DNA of 64,000 nt from Eupeodes corollae. Its lineage: Eukaryota > Arthropoda > Insecta > Diptera > Syrphidae. The stretch spans positions 70,772,946-70,836,945 of the forward strand of contig NC_079147.1 in assembly GCF_945859685.1 (NCBI RefSeq), given 5' to 3'. Position 1 is the first letter of the stretch; each line of letters begins with the position of its first letter. Both the position numbers and the translations under genes were made by a program. The notes below the pieces were generated by a model. It saw nothing but the letters and a program-made list of their open reading frames with translations, searched no databases and was not told where the DNA came from. Below are positions 46,031-58,947 of this stretch, in pieces.

Positions 46031-48812
46031 GGCGGCGCAACAGTCTGATGTTCAAATGGTAGACATGTGCATTCAAGAGGACACAAGCGTCCACAGTTTT
46101 TTCTCAAAACCCACCTCTGTCTATCAACTCCTACTCTCACCTACCCGCGGTGAACATCGGGTACCTAGTACCTCTACTGGAGATTGGGTTCTAACCCAAG
46201 TGGAAAGTTGTTGGGGGCAGCCAACGAGAGAGGGGCGGGAGAGGGGAGTTTCCACTAATTCCTTATCCAGACGGCAGCGGAGGAATTCCCGAGATGGAAT
46301 CAACGGTGGCTTCTTCGACTTATTCGGAGCCCAGGCCTATAAGGAGCGGTTTTATCCAGCTCCCCATCCTTGGAGTTATACTAAGGATTTGGCCCTCCAG
46401 GTTGGGGTCGTGCCGTAGGGGTGTCTTCCAGGCTACGTAAAAGCTTTCATAGCTGCGAAGCACCAACAAGCCTCGGATACGGACGGATTTACTGTTGACA
46501 ACCAACGCAAACGAATTAAGGACAACGAACTTCCGATATGCACGTGGAATGTTAGGTCCCATAACAGACCACGTGCAGCCGAAGAATTAGCGAAGGCCCT
46601 AGACTGCTATATAGCAGACATCACCGCCATCCAGGAAATACGATGGGATGAAAAACTGCGTATTTACTCTGGTGACTGCTACCGCGGAACCCAACAGCTC
46701 TTATTTGGATGCGGCTTCGTCATTGGAGCCAGATTTAGACAAGAAATCTTGAGCTACAGGTGCATCAGTGGTGCATCAGGCTAAATTCGGCAACATTAGC
46801 CTGATATGCGCGCACGTCCCACAGAAGAGAAAGATTCCAACACCAAAGATATGTTCTTCGAGCTCTTAGACATATGAGCAGTGTCCTAGCTACGATATTA
46901 AAATTGTCCTGGGCGATTTAAATGCCAAGCTAGGAAGGGAAGACATCTTTGGTGGAATAATCGGGAAGAACAGCCTGCACGACAACACTTCCGACAATGG
47001 ATTTAGGCTCATAGATTTTGCTGTGGGGCGAAACGTCATAGTAGCCAGTACGTGTTTTCCACACCTCAACATCCACAAAGGAACTTGGACTTCTCCAGAT
47101 CAATCTACCGTCAACCAGATTGCGATCGACACCAGACACGCTTTCAGCATCATGGATGACCGAACTTTCCGAGGAGCTAATATCGATTCGGACCACTACC
47201 TCGTTGTAGCCGAGGTAGCACTTCAGGTTTCCAAACCCAAGGCAAAATAAGGAGGTTCTGGGAGAAGGTACAACGTCGAATGGCTACAATCGCAAGAGAT
47301 CGCCAAATCCTTTTCCGACCAAGTTACAAGTAACCGCTCTCGAAGTTCTTTGCCGCCAACACAATGTTTTGAAACCCAGTGGCAACATTGCCAAGATGCG
47401 GCGCTGCATAAAAGGACGAGAGCTGCTCATGAGCTCTATGAGCAGAAGAGGCGAGAGGAACGCCGACTTCTCAGAAGGAAAAAGAGAGGGCATGAGAAGC
47501 GTGCGGTCGAAGTTGTTGAGAGGTTTAAAAGCAGGAATAAAGTTCGAAAGTTTTATGAGCAGGTGAAACGAAATCCACAGGTACATAAACCTAGAACCGA
47601 AGGTTGCAAAGACGAAACTGGAAACATCATAGTGAAACAGCAGTCAATGCTGAGGATATGGAAGGACCACTTCTGCAGACTGTATAACGGCGACGACGAA
47701 CTGAATTCCACAGTCAGGCAGGATGATCCATTCTGAATAGACGACGAAAGCCAACAATCCCGTCCTCAAAATTTAGACGAAGTAAAGACTGCCATATCTA
47801 AGCTGAAGTCTAACAAAGCCGCTGGAGCGGTTGGCTTGAATGCCGAGCTCTTTAAAGCAGTTGGAGATAAGTTGGTTAGGAGCATGCACCAACTTATCTT
47901 TAAGATATGGTCGGAAGACAGCATGCCCGATGAATGTAACCTCGGTATTGTTTGCCCGATACTTCGCCTATAAAATCTTCTCTGCCGTAATATGTGAACG
48001 TCTAAAGCCCAACGTCAACAGCCTGAGAGTCCTTATCAGTGTGGTTTTAGACCAGGAAAGTACACAATTGATCAAATATTCACATTACGCAGATCCTGGA
48101 AAAAACCCAAGAACATCAAATCGACACCCACCATCTTTTCATCGATTTCAAGGCCGCATATGACAGCATCTACAGGGACGAGCTGTATAAAGCCATGTCT
48201 AGTTTTGGCATCCCTGCCAAACTCGTCCGTTTGTGCAGGATGACCATGGAGAATTCACGCTGCTCCAAAAAGGTTGGAAACAACTTAACAGAACCTTTCG
48301 TTGTCATGTGATTTTCTTAACACCGTACTTGAAAGAATAGTACAAAGCTCACACGTCAACACTAGAGGCACTATCTTTCAAAAGTCTGTTCAATTACTGG
48401 CATATGCTGATGACATTGACTTAATCGGAAGAACTCAGCGTGATGTCAATGGGGCTTTTGTGAGTATTGAAGCAGAGGCGGCAAAAATGGGTTTAACGGA
48501 TAATGAGGGCAAAACAAAGTACATGCTGTCGTCAAGAAAGGACATACAACACCGACGTCTTGGTCAAAACGTCACCTTCGACAGACGTAACTTTGAGTTA
48601 GTCAAGAACTTCGTCTACCACACCCACAGGACAGCGCAGTAGAGGAAGACCGCGAATTAGGTGGCGTGCACAATTGAAAAGTGACCACACCCAACTTGGA
48701 GCGCGAAACTGAAGCCATCTAGCTACGGACCGAGCAAGATCTAGAAGTTTGTTGGGTGAGGCCCTAGTTCACGCAGGACTGTAGCGCCACCTTAAGTAAG
48801 TAAGTAAGTAAT
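46031..48812 (+). pseudogene. RTE-clade retrotransposon (copy B2) with both termini
   Basis: This is the most complete copy at its ends. It starts GGCGGCGCAACAGTC (46031) after a 5' leader unlike the other copies, and ends GACTGTAGCGCCACC plus a (TAAG)n tail. Endonuclease blocks: NELPICTWNVRS-like (about 46525), IKIVLGDLNAKLGREDIFGG (about 46900) and NIDSDHYLVVAEVAL (about 47180). Linker: ELYEQKRREERRLLRRKKRG (about 47430). RT: SKLKSNKAAGA (about 47800), FKAAYDSIYRDEL (about 48145), LLAYADDIDLIGRTQRDVNG (about 48395) and NEGKTKYMLSSRKDIQHRRL (about 48500). An internal deletion joins KNFVYH straight to the C-terminal region near 48620. It is inactive. Confidence 0.88.
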
Positions 48813-48829
48813 TTTACCTAAACTGGAAG

Positions 48830-49680
48830 AGGAACTGCCAATCTTTCCTGGGTCAGACCGCATCTTTCTACAAAAAGGAATGCATTTTGTTGAATTAAGC
48901 CACTTAAGCGTGCACTTTCAAAGTACTCGTTGTTAGGATAGAACACCCCGAAAATTATAACATAAGAAGTTTCGGCTGTTCAATGAAAGCCGGTACTGCC
49001 GCTCGAACACATACAAATTCTCCATTTGGGAAGAGATAACGTTGAACCACATAGGACAACCATAAACAACCATCATCAGCAGTATGAGGCCCATGCAGGA
49101 AATTACTTTCGCTCTGGGTTGAAGCCTACTGCTGTAATACAGCCATCAAACCAAAGGCTCATTTGGCCCTAGTCAACGAAGTCCGGAACAGAATTGTCTC
49201 CGACTTCTGGACATTTATTTTCAGTTTCCAGTCGCCGGAAGATCAGTGAATCTTGTAGAAATCACGCTGCAAGGGAATTATAATAACCTCAACCTTTCGG
49301 GACGTTGGCGTACGCAATTGCCTTGGTTGACTTCCTATCAGATCGGCGCTGGTGTAAATGCTGAAAAGAATCGGCGAATTCACCGTTCCCTCTTCAAGAA
49401 CATTTTTTATTTGGAAAGTTGTGGCAGAAGTTACATTGCCACTTTTGAAAACAAACTGTCTGACGTGGTTTGCTTATACCAAGCCTGCTCAGTTTTAAAT
49501 AGAGACCCTCTAACCAAACGGTGTCGAAAGCCTTTTTCAAATCAACAGTCCAACGCACAAATCATTACCCCGCGGGTTCTGACGGTAAATTTAGTATCGA
49601 CAAATAATAAATGTTACTCTGACACAAATCAATGTCAGAAGACTGAGAATTATAAACGGTGTTCATCGTAAGACTCTTTA
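48830..49680 (-). pseudogene. Jockey-like reverse-transcriptase remnant
   Basis: On the minus strand, blocks of a Jockey-type reverse transcriptase are readable across stops: VDLKKAFDTVWLEGLFKTEQ (about 49540), a degraded palm with NSPILFSIYTSADLI (about 49370), WKLKINVQKSETILFRT (about 49220), and a thumb with CRAAVPAFIEQ-like sequence near 49000. The YADD motif is lost. The long plus-strand frame 49246-49671 is only its shadow. Confidence 0.6.
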
Positions 49681-51465
49681 TGACGACTTATGTTGACGAC
49701 TCTTATGTATCTTTTTCCTACTGAAGCCCAATTGAAATATGTGATAAAATGAAGAAATGTTAAATTGAGTTAATTTAAAAGAGTGAACTCAAATTTGAAA
49801 AACAATTTTTGTTAAAGACCGTTTGTATGATGTTTGACATTTCTCTTCTTTGAAACATTTGCCATCATGACATCAAAATGAGATCAATTCGCAATTGTTC
49901 AATGAGAATATCAGCCCTTGAAAAGCTTTTAATCAACAACCTCTTAATTATTTCTTTAAAAACACTTTTTGAAATATTTTTTAATTTCATTATTATGACG
50001 TAGGTAATTAAATAATACTATGGGCATACTTCTGACAATCTGTAATCTAATACAAACAATTCATCATTTACTTGTAGCTTAAAAATATATTTCGCCAAAG
50101 TTCGTGGCAAAACTCTTTGATCTTAATTCGTTTCGTTAAATAATTGTATGAAGTTTATATAAACAACAACGAAACCATTCGCTAAACGAAAATTATCCCA
50201 CAACTTTTAAGCAAAACTATTTCACGTATTTTTGGTTGGAATGTAATCGGGGGGTCAACGTAACTTTCACACAGCGCGTTTTTCTAGCAGATTAAAACCA
50301 AGGTGATGACCGATATTATTTTAGGCTCATAATTATTGCTTTATCCACCCACTTAAAATGTGCAAAAGCCAATAATTTACTCCATCGTCAAGTTGAGAAC
50401 AACAACAGAAAGACGATGAAATCATATAATTTATGGCTAATCAATGACACACCATCATATTATGGATATCGCTCGCTATAATGGACCTCATACTTCACAT
50501 TCACACGAGGGCGTTCATTTTTTGTGTTCATAATTTATGCTTTATGTAACATTAAATGGTCTTAATTTCTATATCATGTGATTTATCCATTCATATTATA
50601 GGAGAATTGCTATAATTGTGTATCAAATAGAAATAATATCATTACTCATTTATTAACTGTCTAACTGACAAGCAACAATTAGAAGCACTTAGTGTGGAAA
50701 TTAGTATAGAAAAAGTTGCTCCTATGATGTCCAAACAAAAACAACACGTAGAAATTAACTTTTCTCTGTGACATATTTTAACACACACAATATATATTTA
50801 TATCACTAAAATTATCTTCAAAAGGTTTTAAATTTGTTACACATCAAAAATATGTTTTGGATATCAATTACGTCAACTGTGGCGGCGCTGCGCTGATAGC
50901 AGTCGTTAATAGATATTTAACCTCGAAAAAGCTGTTTTTTTTGGAGGTCGTTGTAATGTCACTTCTGCGGCGTGACAGATGTAATTTTACCCTTTGATTC
51001 GATGATAAATTATGGTTTCATTTTATAGTTCAAAATCTGGTGTTGTTTGAGTGTATTACTCCTCGTAGAATATGTTTCTACTTAGACACTTGCTCGTAGA
51101 TACACGTAGACACTATTATGAGATCCAGTTATGAGTTTGAAAGATGTAGGGCGCGAGAAACCACAGTATGTAATAATTAATCATCATTTGTTAACATGAT
51201 GGATGGTTTTTATGCATCTCCAAGTGGGTTATTGTGTAATCGATCAATTTTTTAAACTATTTGTGTCAATTTCAGATATTTTTTAATTTTTGTATTACTT
51301 TAATTAGAATCTTCACAGGCAGAGAGGAGTCTTGTTTGCGTTTTTTGTTTCAGCATATACAAATTTAGTAGGAAGGTCAAGAGTTAAAAAGAACATACGC
51401 TATAAGCTACTGATTTAACTTAATACAACATTTTAGGTGATTATTAAATCAGTGTCGACTCATCC
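49681..51465. other. Proposed intron 1
   Basis: AT-rich, no gene or repeat recognised. Confidence 0.5.
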
Positions 51466-52235
51466 TTACCTCCTTTAGGTTGCGCTACAGTGTGAACTAG
51501 GGCCTCACCCAGCAAAGTTTTTCATCTAGTTCGGTCCTAGCTACATGCCTAAAGTTGAACACTTTAAGTTGGGTCAGGTCACTTGCCACTTGTGTGCGCC
51601 ATCTGATCCAAGGTCTTCATCTACTGCGCTGTCCTGAAGGATTAAATTCGAAGACTTTCCGGGCCGAAGTATTGGTTTTCATGTGCTCTACGTGACCCAG
51701 CCATCTCAGTCGTTGGACTTTTATCCTTCTGCCTAAGTTTAAGTCGCTGTACAGCCCATACAGTTTATCGTTCCATTTTCTCCTTCATCCATCTTTTTGG
51801 GACCGTAGATCACGCGAAGAATTTTCCTCTCGAAACGACCCAAGTTGCTTTCATTCGCTTTTGAACCGTAAAGCAGGACCGGAATGATGAGGGCCTTATG
51901 TAGAAACTCTTTGGTCGCTCGGGAGAGGGCTTGACTACTCGATTGCTTCCAAAGCCCCAAAAAACAGCGGTAAGCAAGAGTAATACTTCGTTTGAGCGCT
52001 TGTGTTGTTTTCTGTGTTCAAATCGGAGCCTTAGTAGACAAAGTCCTTAACTACCTCAAAGTTACACCTGTCAATGATGACGTTTTACCCGAGACACCGG
52101 TGTTGTAGGTCTTTTCTTGATAACAGCATGTACTTTGTTTCTATTTCTATCGCATCTGCCACATTAACATCACACTGAGTTCTTCTGATTATGTCAATGT
52201 CATCAGCATATGTCAGTAAAGAGTCTTGCACTTGA
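51466..52235 (-). pseudogene. RTE-clade retrotransposon (copy B3), 3' fragment
   Basis: This is the C-terminal third of a subfamily B copy. Plus-strand GGTTGCGCTACAGTGTGAAC corresponds to the element's 3' end, without a TAAG tail. Minus-strand blocks are LWKQSSSQALSRATKEFLHK, TLIIPVLLYGSK-like and FERKILRVIYGPKKMDE (51960-51739), then decayed LSSRKDLQHRCLG-like and ADDIDIIRRTQ-like sequence to about 52200. Heavily damaged. Confidence 0.78.
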
Positions 52236-52383
52236 GAGCGAACAACAGATGAATGAATGGAAGAACGTGACTTTATACATATTTCAAAAAGTCCATTTCA
52301 AACAAAAACATATTTAAATTATAAGAAACTAATGAAACTAATGTCAGGATAGTGCATTTCGTTCTTTAAAATAATTCAGTAGA

Positions 52384-52449
52384 ATTGCAGTGTGGTTGCT
52401 ACGAACTGTCAAACTCTGTTCGCGTTCCACATACCATCCACACTGCAAT
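52384..52449. repeat. Perfect 12-bp inverted repeat
   Basis: ATTGCAGTGTGG (52384-52395) and CCACACTGCAAT (52438-52449) are exact reverse complements with a 42-bp loop. It could be a very short MITE remnant. Confidence 0.7.
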
Positions 52450-52660
52450 ACGAATAAATTGTTCGCGCGCAATTTAACCTTAAAATTATAACACCCTTGT
52501 TTTGTTTTTTGTGTGAAAGGTCATAGCTGAGTTAAATATGGAAACAAAATTGACAGTTCGTCGCTGTCTGCGAATAGAAATAAAGCTCATGTGAAAGAAA
52601 AGTCAAAATATGCGAACATCCACAGTTTGCAGTTCGTAGTTCGTAGCTCATGTGCAAGAT

Positions 52661-54115
52661 GCTTAGGTTAGATTAAGTTAAAGTGGCTGGACAAGATGGA
52701 AACGGACACACTTTGGCCAGTTTAATGGCCCATTGTGATATCACATAAATGTTGAGGCTTCCTCCTAAGCTCAATGGAACCAGTTTGAGTCCCTTACGAA
52801 ACGTGAGAAGCTGATTAAGCTGATATGATTAAGATCATTAAAGAAGAATTAGGTAATTCTAGCGTTTTTGAGCCAAGGCAGTGCATGTACAGAGAAGATA
52901 AAGGATTGTTTCCTCCTCTTCTTCGTCCTTACAGCTTCTGCAAAAGTCATTTGAGAATACGCCTAGTCGCGTGGCGTGCTTTCCTTTTAGACAGTGTCCG
53001 GTTCTGACACCTATTATCGAGCTTATATGCGATCTGCTTAGAGATAGCAAGCACCTTGCATGTTTTAAATCTAGTGTTGGCCAGATTTTTTGTGACCTGA
53101 CACGTGGTGATGTTGTCCCACCTTTTGTTTGCCTTCTTCATAGCGTCTTGCATTAGCAACAGTCTACAAGTAGCGATTTGTATGCCAGTATGTACCAAAC
53201 GTGGCATGGGCTGCACTGTACCGTTCCTGGCGAGTTCATCTGCCTTACAGTTACCTGGAATGTTTCTATGGCCCGGCACTCAGCAAAGGTGAATATTAAA
53301 TTCTTGTACCATAGAGATGATCGACAGTTATGGACTGTTATTGAGTTTGTAGAGACAGAGTCCAGGGATTTGATAGCAGCCTCTGAGAAAATACAGATAT
53401 AAGATGTTGATATCACGTTTTTTTAAGCCAGGACAACACTTCTTTTATCGCCAAAAGTTCCGCCTGGAACAATGATTGGGAAGGCGGAATGAGAGATTTA
53501 ATTTTAGCCGTTCAGAGTACACACCTCCACGAACCCCTTTTTTTGTTTTTGAACCATCTGTGTGAAAATGGATTGACTCATCCTCCAAGAATGTCCTTTC
53601 CTCCCAAAAAGATCTGGGAGGTATAGAAATCTGGAAGTTTCTGTCGAATTGCAGTTGGGGGATGGTGTAGTCTGTGTGCTTTGGAATTGATTCTAAATAA
53701 CTTAGAATAACCTAGTGGCCAATGTTGTTGTTAGTCCACTGCGACGAAGCTTTGAGGCGAATAGCAGAGCTTGCAGCTATTTGTTTGCTAAACATGTAGA
53801 GAGGTGTTAGGTAGAGCAAGGTGTCCAGTACCACAAACGGGGTCGTGCAAAGCGATCCGCTTATACATAGAAAAACTGAACGTTGGACTTTATTTAGCTT
53901 ATCCCTGTTTATACCTTTCTTTAAAGCAGTCCACCATACTGCCACACCGTACGTTAAAATCGGTCTGATTACCGATGTGTATAGATAATGCGTGATTCTG
54001 TGTTGTAAACCCCCTTTATTACCAATAGCTTTTTTGCAAGAAAAAAAAAACTACAGTAGCTTTTTTAACTCTTTCCTGTACGTTACGTTTCCAAGCCTTG
54101 AACATGAAGCAAAAA
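52661..54115 (-). pseudogene. LOA-like LINE, 3' part (RT thumb and RNase H)
   Basis: Read leftward on the minus strand: RT thumb with VIRPILTYGVAVWWTALKKG and INRDKLNKVQRSVFLCISGS (about 53990-53850). RNase H follows with FHTDGSKTKKGV (about 53550), FQAELLAIKEVLSWLKK (about 53450) and a damaged third block IFSEAAIKSLDSVS, where the usual DSQ with the catalytic Asp is missing. Then come VPGHRNIPGNCKADELARNG (about 53280) and a Cys-rich end RLGVFSNDFCRSCKDEEEEE (about 52940). The 3' end reads AACTTAATCTAACCTAA on the minus strand, resembling the short TAACC-type ends of LOA elements. Frameshifts and stops are frequent. It is distinct from the LOA-like copy at 30.9 kb. Confidence 0.8.
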
Positions 54116-55885
54116 TTAAAACGATGGCGCAAATTTTAAAATTTAAATCACCCTTTTGCTTACATGTGAAGGCAAGGTTTTGTTGTGAGGTTAAATTTTA
54201 ACGAAGCTCCTGTCAGTTTGTTAAAGATGTAATGGTTGTTGTGAATTGTTAAAATATACATTTCAAAAATTCACGGAATAAAGATTGAAGATCTTCAAAA
54301 CATAAGAAAGATATCGACACTCTTACGAGCTTGATAAAAAGTTCTTATTATTATAAATGCTTTGTGATTTCAAAATGTCAACAAGTTTAAAAAATTGCTA
54401 AATGTTCTTAATTCACAGTTTACAAGAATATGGCAAGCTGTCAAATCATTCCATGATTTTAAATACAATACATACATCATTCTGAAGTAGAAAACTGGGC
54501 AGGTTTTGAGTATTAAAATTGTCAGAATTTAAGAATGACTGCTTAAGTGACGTCGAAGTGACAGATAAACGAAAACAAAACAATGATCGGCCATTTTATC
54601 GATTTTGACAAATTCCCAAAGATTACAGTTTGTAAAAGTAGTAATTATACCTTATGACACTTAATTCTTTTTTGCTCATGTCAATTTCACTCACTTTTAA
54701 GTTAGGTGCTATTTTTACTTCCGAAAACAAAAACTGATAAAATAAGAAGAACATTTTAAAAATGTCAGCTTGTAGCAAAAACTATCTTCAAAATAAGAAA
54801 TAAATGTATTTTAAATAGTTCGCAAACGCGAATTACACAAAATCAGTTTGTTCAAACAAATTATAGAATACAGAATGTATTTCTTTTCAAAAATAAATTC
54901 AACGAGGTTTATAATGCATTTGATCTTAAAATAGATGCACCATATGCGAATAATTCAAGAAACAATGTGCATTTTAAAAGACTATTTGCTGTCTTCAGTT
55001 TTGCCAAAACTGTTTGACCTTCCTCCATAAACTTGGAATAAACTAGGGGACTGATGAATACCTTATTTCTTGAAGTTCGTTTATATTTCTAGGTTTATAA
55101 TCTTCATATCATAAAACCAAAAAAACAAAATGCAAATGTCAAGGCAAACCCAGAGATGATTAGCAGCTTGCTAAATATGAGCACACAGTTGCAGTCACAG
55201 ATCACATTTAGTCAGCCATTCAATTTCGCTCCCGTCCCGTTCTGTTGAATGCCTCATGTAAATCCTAAAAATAAAAATCCCGCGAGATTTTATTTTTGTA
55301 GGTTGCCTATTTGCACGGAAACGATCATGACAGAGAATTAATGTTTGCATTAAAAATCCGTTCCGAGATGAGTGAGTGTAGATGGTGTATGTTTACTAAA
55401 AATGAAAATGTGTTGCATCTGAAACTATTAAAAGAACAGGAAATGTACAAAATTATAATGCACAACTCTAGGTCGCATATACATACTGTTTCTTCTTATT
55501 CTTTTTTGTATTCGACTTTTTCTTAAGATACCAAAATAAATCTTAACCATTAAGTTCAAATGCTTACATAAATAAGTTTTCTTCAAATTTAATTGCATAA
55601 ACAAACATTAAAACAAGTTTGTAAAACATAAATAATTATTAAAGTGCATATACGCTAAGACCTCTATTTTATACATACAATTGTTTTCCTTTCATTTAAG
55701 ACAAAAATAATGAATTCTGCAATCCATTTCTATAAGCGTTTGACAAAATTTGTAAGTTACCGGTTTGTAAAACGCATTCTTTTATTGTGAGTTGAAAACA
55801 TGCAAAAGGGATCATTTATTGAAATTTGGGATAAGATAATAAAATTCATATTTGGTTTAGTTTAAACTAGTTTGAAAAGTTTATT
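54116..55885. other. Proposed intron 1
   Basis: No gene is supported. TGTCA/TGACA pentamers are again frequent at 54.3-55.2 kb. GGGCAGGTTTTGAG near 54499 may be one end of a lost family F MITE. Confidence 0.45.
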
Positions 55886-55889
55886 CTGC

Positions 55890-56288
55890 TGTTAAAAAAT
55901 TATATTCCAATTAAGGAAACTTTATTGGAGAGCAAACTGGAAAGTTTGTCAAAAAAAATTCTCCTAACAATGGAGTGAAAACTATTTATGCCAAAATGAC
56001 ATTTGATCATGTTTTTTCATTAAACTGAAAGCTGAACTTTAAAAATCTATGATTTATTTATCTTCTACACAATTTCATTTAATAATATATGTAAGAGAGT
56101 TCCTTGTTATGTTTATTAAAAATAGAATAAGAACTTTATCTTAACAATACTAAAAATAACTTTTGATGGACTTGTGACCTGTGTAATGAGTTTGACATCT
56201 GAAAAATTTGCTTTGCTGCTTTGGCCATATTTTGCGGTCGAAGAATGCAGTCGACTGCAAATGAAGTAATTTATGTTGTCAGAACCTG
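55890..56288 (+). mobile_element. MITE family F, copy 3
   Basis: It shares CCAATTAAGGAAACTTTATT, GATCATGTTTTTTCATT, AGCTGAACTTTA and GAATGCAGTCGACTGCAAATG with copies 1 and 2 in the same order. It ends ATGTTGTCAGAACCTG. The left terminus is lost. Confidence 0.65.
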
Positions 56289-56533
56289 ATTATTTCAACA
56301 ACACACCACTTCACTGATCGTTGCAAATAAACGTTAGAAATACATTTTCTATTGGAATAGAATTGATTTGCTTTTTTTACTCTTTTTTTTCAATTAAAGT
56401 TAAAGGTGAAAGCCAACTTGCTATAATGAAATTTTAAAAGTGTAATATGCGGTTTTGAATATTCGTGTGTTTTTATATTAAATTGCAATTATTTATATTT
56501 TGGAAGAAATAAGGATACATAATGCATATACAT

Positions 56534-58838
56534 AAGTTGAGAAGCACCAACAAGCCTTGGATACGGACGGATTAACTGTTCAAAGCAAACGAAATAAGGA
56601 CCACGAACTTCGGATCTGTACGTGGAATGTTAGGTCCCTTAACAGATCAATTAGCGGAAGCCCTAAACTGCTGCACGACAGATAATACCGCCATCCAAGA
56701 AGTATTAACGATGGGCAAACGCAAACTAAAAGACTGCGATATATACTACTGTGAATGCTTCTGAGAACAAAGACAGCGTCTATTTGGATGTGGATTTGTT
56801 GTTGGAACTAGATTCAGGCAAAAAGTCTTGAGTTTCAACAGTGTGAGCGATTTTAACGCCAAGCTATGAAGAGAAGACATCTTTGGTGGAACAATCGAGA
56901 TATACAGCCTGCACGACACCACCTCTGACAACGGATTCAGGCTGATCGATTTCACTGCGGGGCGAGAAGTTCTGGTAGCTAGCCAGTTTACACATCTCAA
57001 TATCCACAAGGGGACATGGAAATCTAGTGAGCAATCAACCGTCAACCAGATTGACCACATTGCGATCGACGCACGACACTTCTCCAATATACAGGATATC
57101 CGAACATTCCGAGGGGCCAACATTGACTCGGACCACTACCCCGTTGTAGCCAAGCCACGGCTACGGATATCCCGGTCTAAACCAAAACAAGGAAGTACTG
57201 TGAGAAGATTCGACTTTCAACGGCTACAATATAATAAACTCTAGTAACCTCTTAAGAAGTCCTGTGCTGCCTGCATTAAGCATTAAAAACAAGTGGCAAC
57301 ATTGCTTTGCAGCAATCAGAGATGCCGCCTCTGAATTACTAGGTTTGCTACGGCCACCACAGCGAAACCCATGGTTTGACGACGAATACCGGCAAGCGCC
57401 AGGAACAACAGGCATACAAAACGGCGCTGCACAGAGTTCCAGAGCTGCTCGCGAGATCTACGAGCAAAAGAGGAGAGAGGGACACCGGCTTCTTAAATGG
57501 AAAAAAAGAGAGCGTGAGAAGCGCGCGATCGAGGAGATAGAGAGATGTCCCAACAGGAATGAGGTTCGTAAATTTCACCAAAAGGTAAGAAAAACCTCCC
57601 AAGGGTACCAGCCACGAACCGAATTCCGCTGTAACGGAGATAGAACCACTCAACCTCGGCGATGCAGATCAACAATCCCGCCTAACCGACCTAGACGAAG
57701 TGAAGATAGTTATATCTAAACTGAAGTCAAACAAAGCTGCTGGAGCTGACGGCATTGTTGCCGAAGTACTTAAAGCAGCAGGGGATGACTTGGTAGGGAG
57801 CATGCACCAACTCATCAACAACCTGATTGGTCCTTATCAGTTTGGCTTCAGACTAGGAAAGTCGACCATTGAACAAATATTCTCACTAAGGAAGATCTTG
57901 GAAAAAACCCAGGAGCTTCAAATCGATACCCACCATCTCTTTATCGATTTTAAATCCGCGTATGACAGCATCCATAGGGAACAGCTCTTCTGAGCAATGT
58001 CTACTTTTGGCACGCCTGTCAAACTTATCCGTTTGTGCAGAATGACGATGGAGAATGCACGCTGCTCTATCAAGGTCGGAAAAGATCTTACCGATGCATT
58101 TGATGTCAAAAAAGGTTTTAGACAAGGCGACGCACTGTCATGCGACTTCTTCAACATCGTTCTAGAAAGAATTGTGCAAAACTCAACCGTCAACACTAGA
58201 GGCACAATCTTCCAAAGGTCCATCCAAATACTCGGATACGCAGATGATATTGGAAGATCAAAGCGTGATGTCAGTGGAGCGTTTTTGAGCATTGCGACGA
58301 AAACGAAGAAGATGGGTTTAGTGGTCAATGAGGGCAAGACCAAGTATATGCTGTCATCCAAAAAGGACACTGAACGACGACGTCTTGGAAAAACGTCATC
58401 ATGGACAGCTATAACTTTGAGGTAGTTAAGGACTTTGTCTACCTAGGCACCGCTATTAATGCAGACAACGACACCAGCGCTGAAATCAAATGAGAATAAC
58501 TCTTGCAAATCGCTGCTTCTTTGGACTTAGAAGGTAATTGAGAAGTAAAGTCATCTCTCGAGCATGTAAAATCACCATCTATAAGACACTCATCATCCCG
58601 GTTCTCATCTATGGCGCTGTGGCCTTTACCCTGTCAAAGAAAGATGAGAGCGTCTTAGGATGCTTCGAGAGAAAAATTATTCGGGTGATTTTAAGCCCCG
58701 TACGCATAGGTGGAGAATGGAGGACAAGATATAACGACGAACTGTACGGGCTGTACAGCGCCACTGACCTAGTTAGCAGAATTAAAGTCGAACGGCTTAG
58801 ATGGCTAGGTCATGTAGAGCGAATGAACATCAAGAGTA
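56534..58838 (+). pseudogene. RTE-clade retrotransposon (copy A4)
   Basis: The copy starts mid-leader at GAGAAGCACCAACAAGCC. Endonuclease blocks are present with deletions: a short RSLNRS-like block, RDFNAKL-like, and IDARHFSNIQDIRTFRGANI with DSDHYPVVA (57050-57150, the usual Leu is Pro). Linker: NPWFDDEYRQAPG. RT: SKLKSNKAAGADGIVAEVLK (57710), DFKSAYDSIHREQL (57950) and FRQGDALSCDFFNIVLERIV (58110). YADDIGRSKRDVSG lacks the usual DII by deletion (58240). TLIIPVLIYGAVAFTLSKKD (58590) and RLRWLGHVERMN (58795) follow. The 3' end and tail are missing. It meets an inverted subfamily B fragment about 100 bp further on. Confidence 0.86.
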
Positions 58839-58947
58839 ATTCTTGAAAAATGCTTTCTCATATTAGTTTCGGATTCGTCTTAAAACTTTAGGTCCGCTCC
58901 ATCGCTGACAACATTACTCGGACCAAGTAATGGTTGTTCTCTAGTTC

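Noticed and set aside
49246..49671. 141-aa plus-strand open frame
   Set aside because: It is the antisense shadow of a Jockey-like reverse transcriptase readable on the minus strand.
52661..52690. TTAGG-like telomeric repeat
   Set aside because: Only one TTAGGTTA-type unit, located at the 3' end of a LOA-like LINE where such ends are expected.
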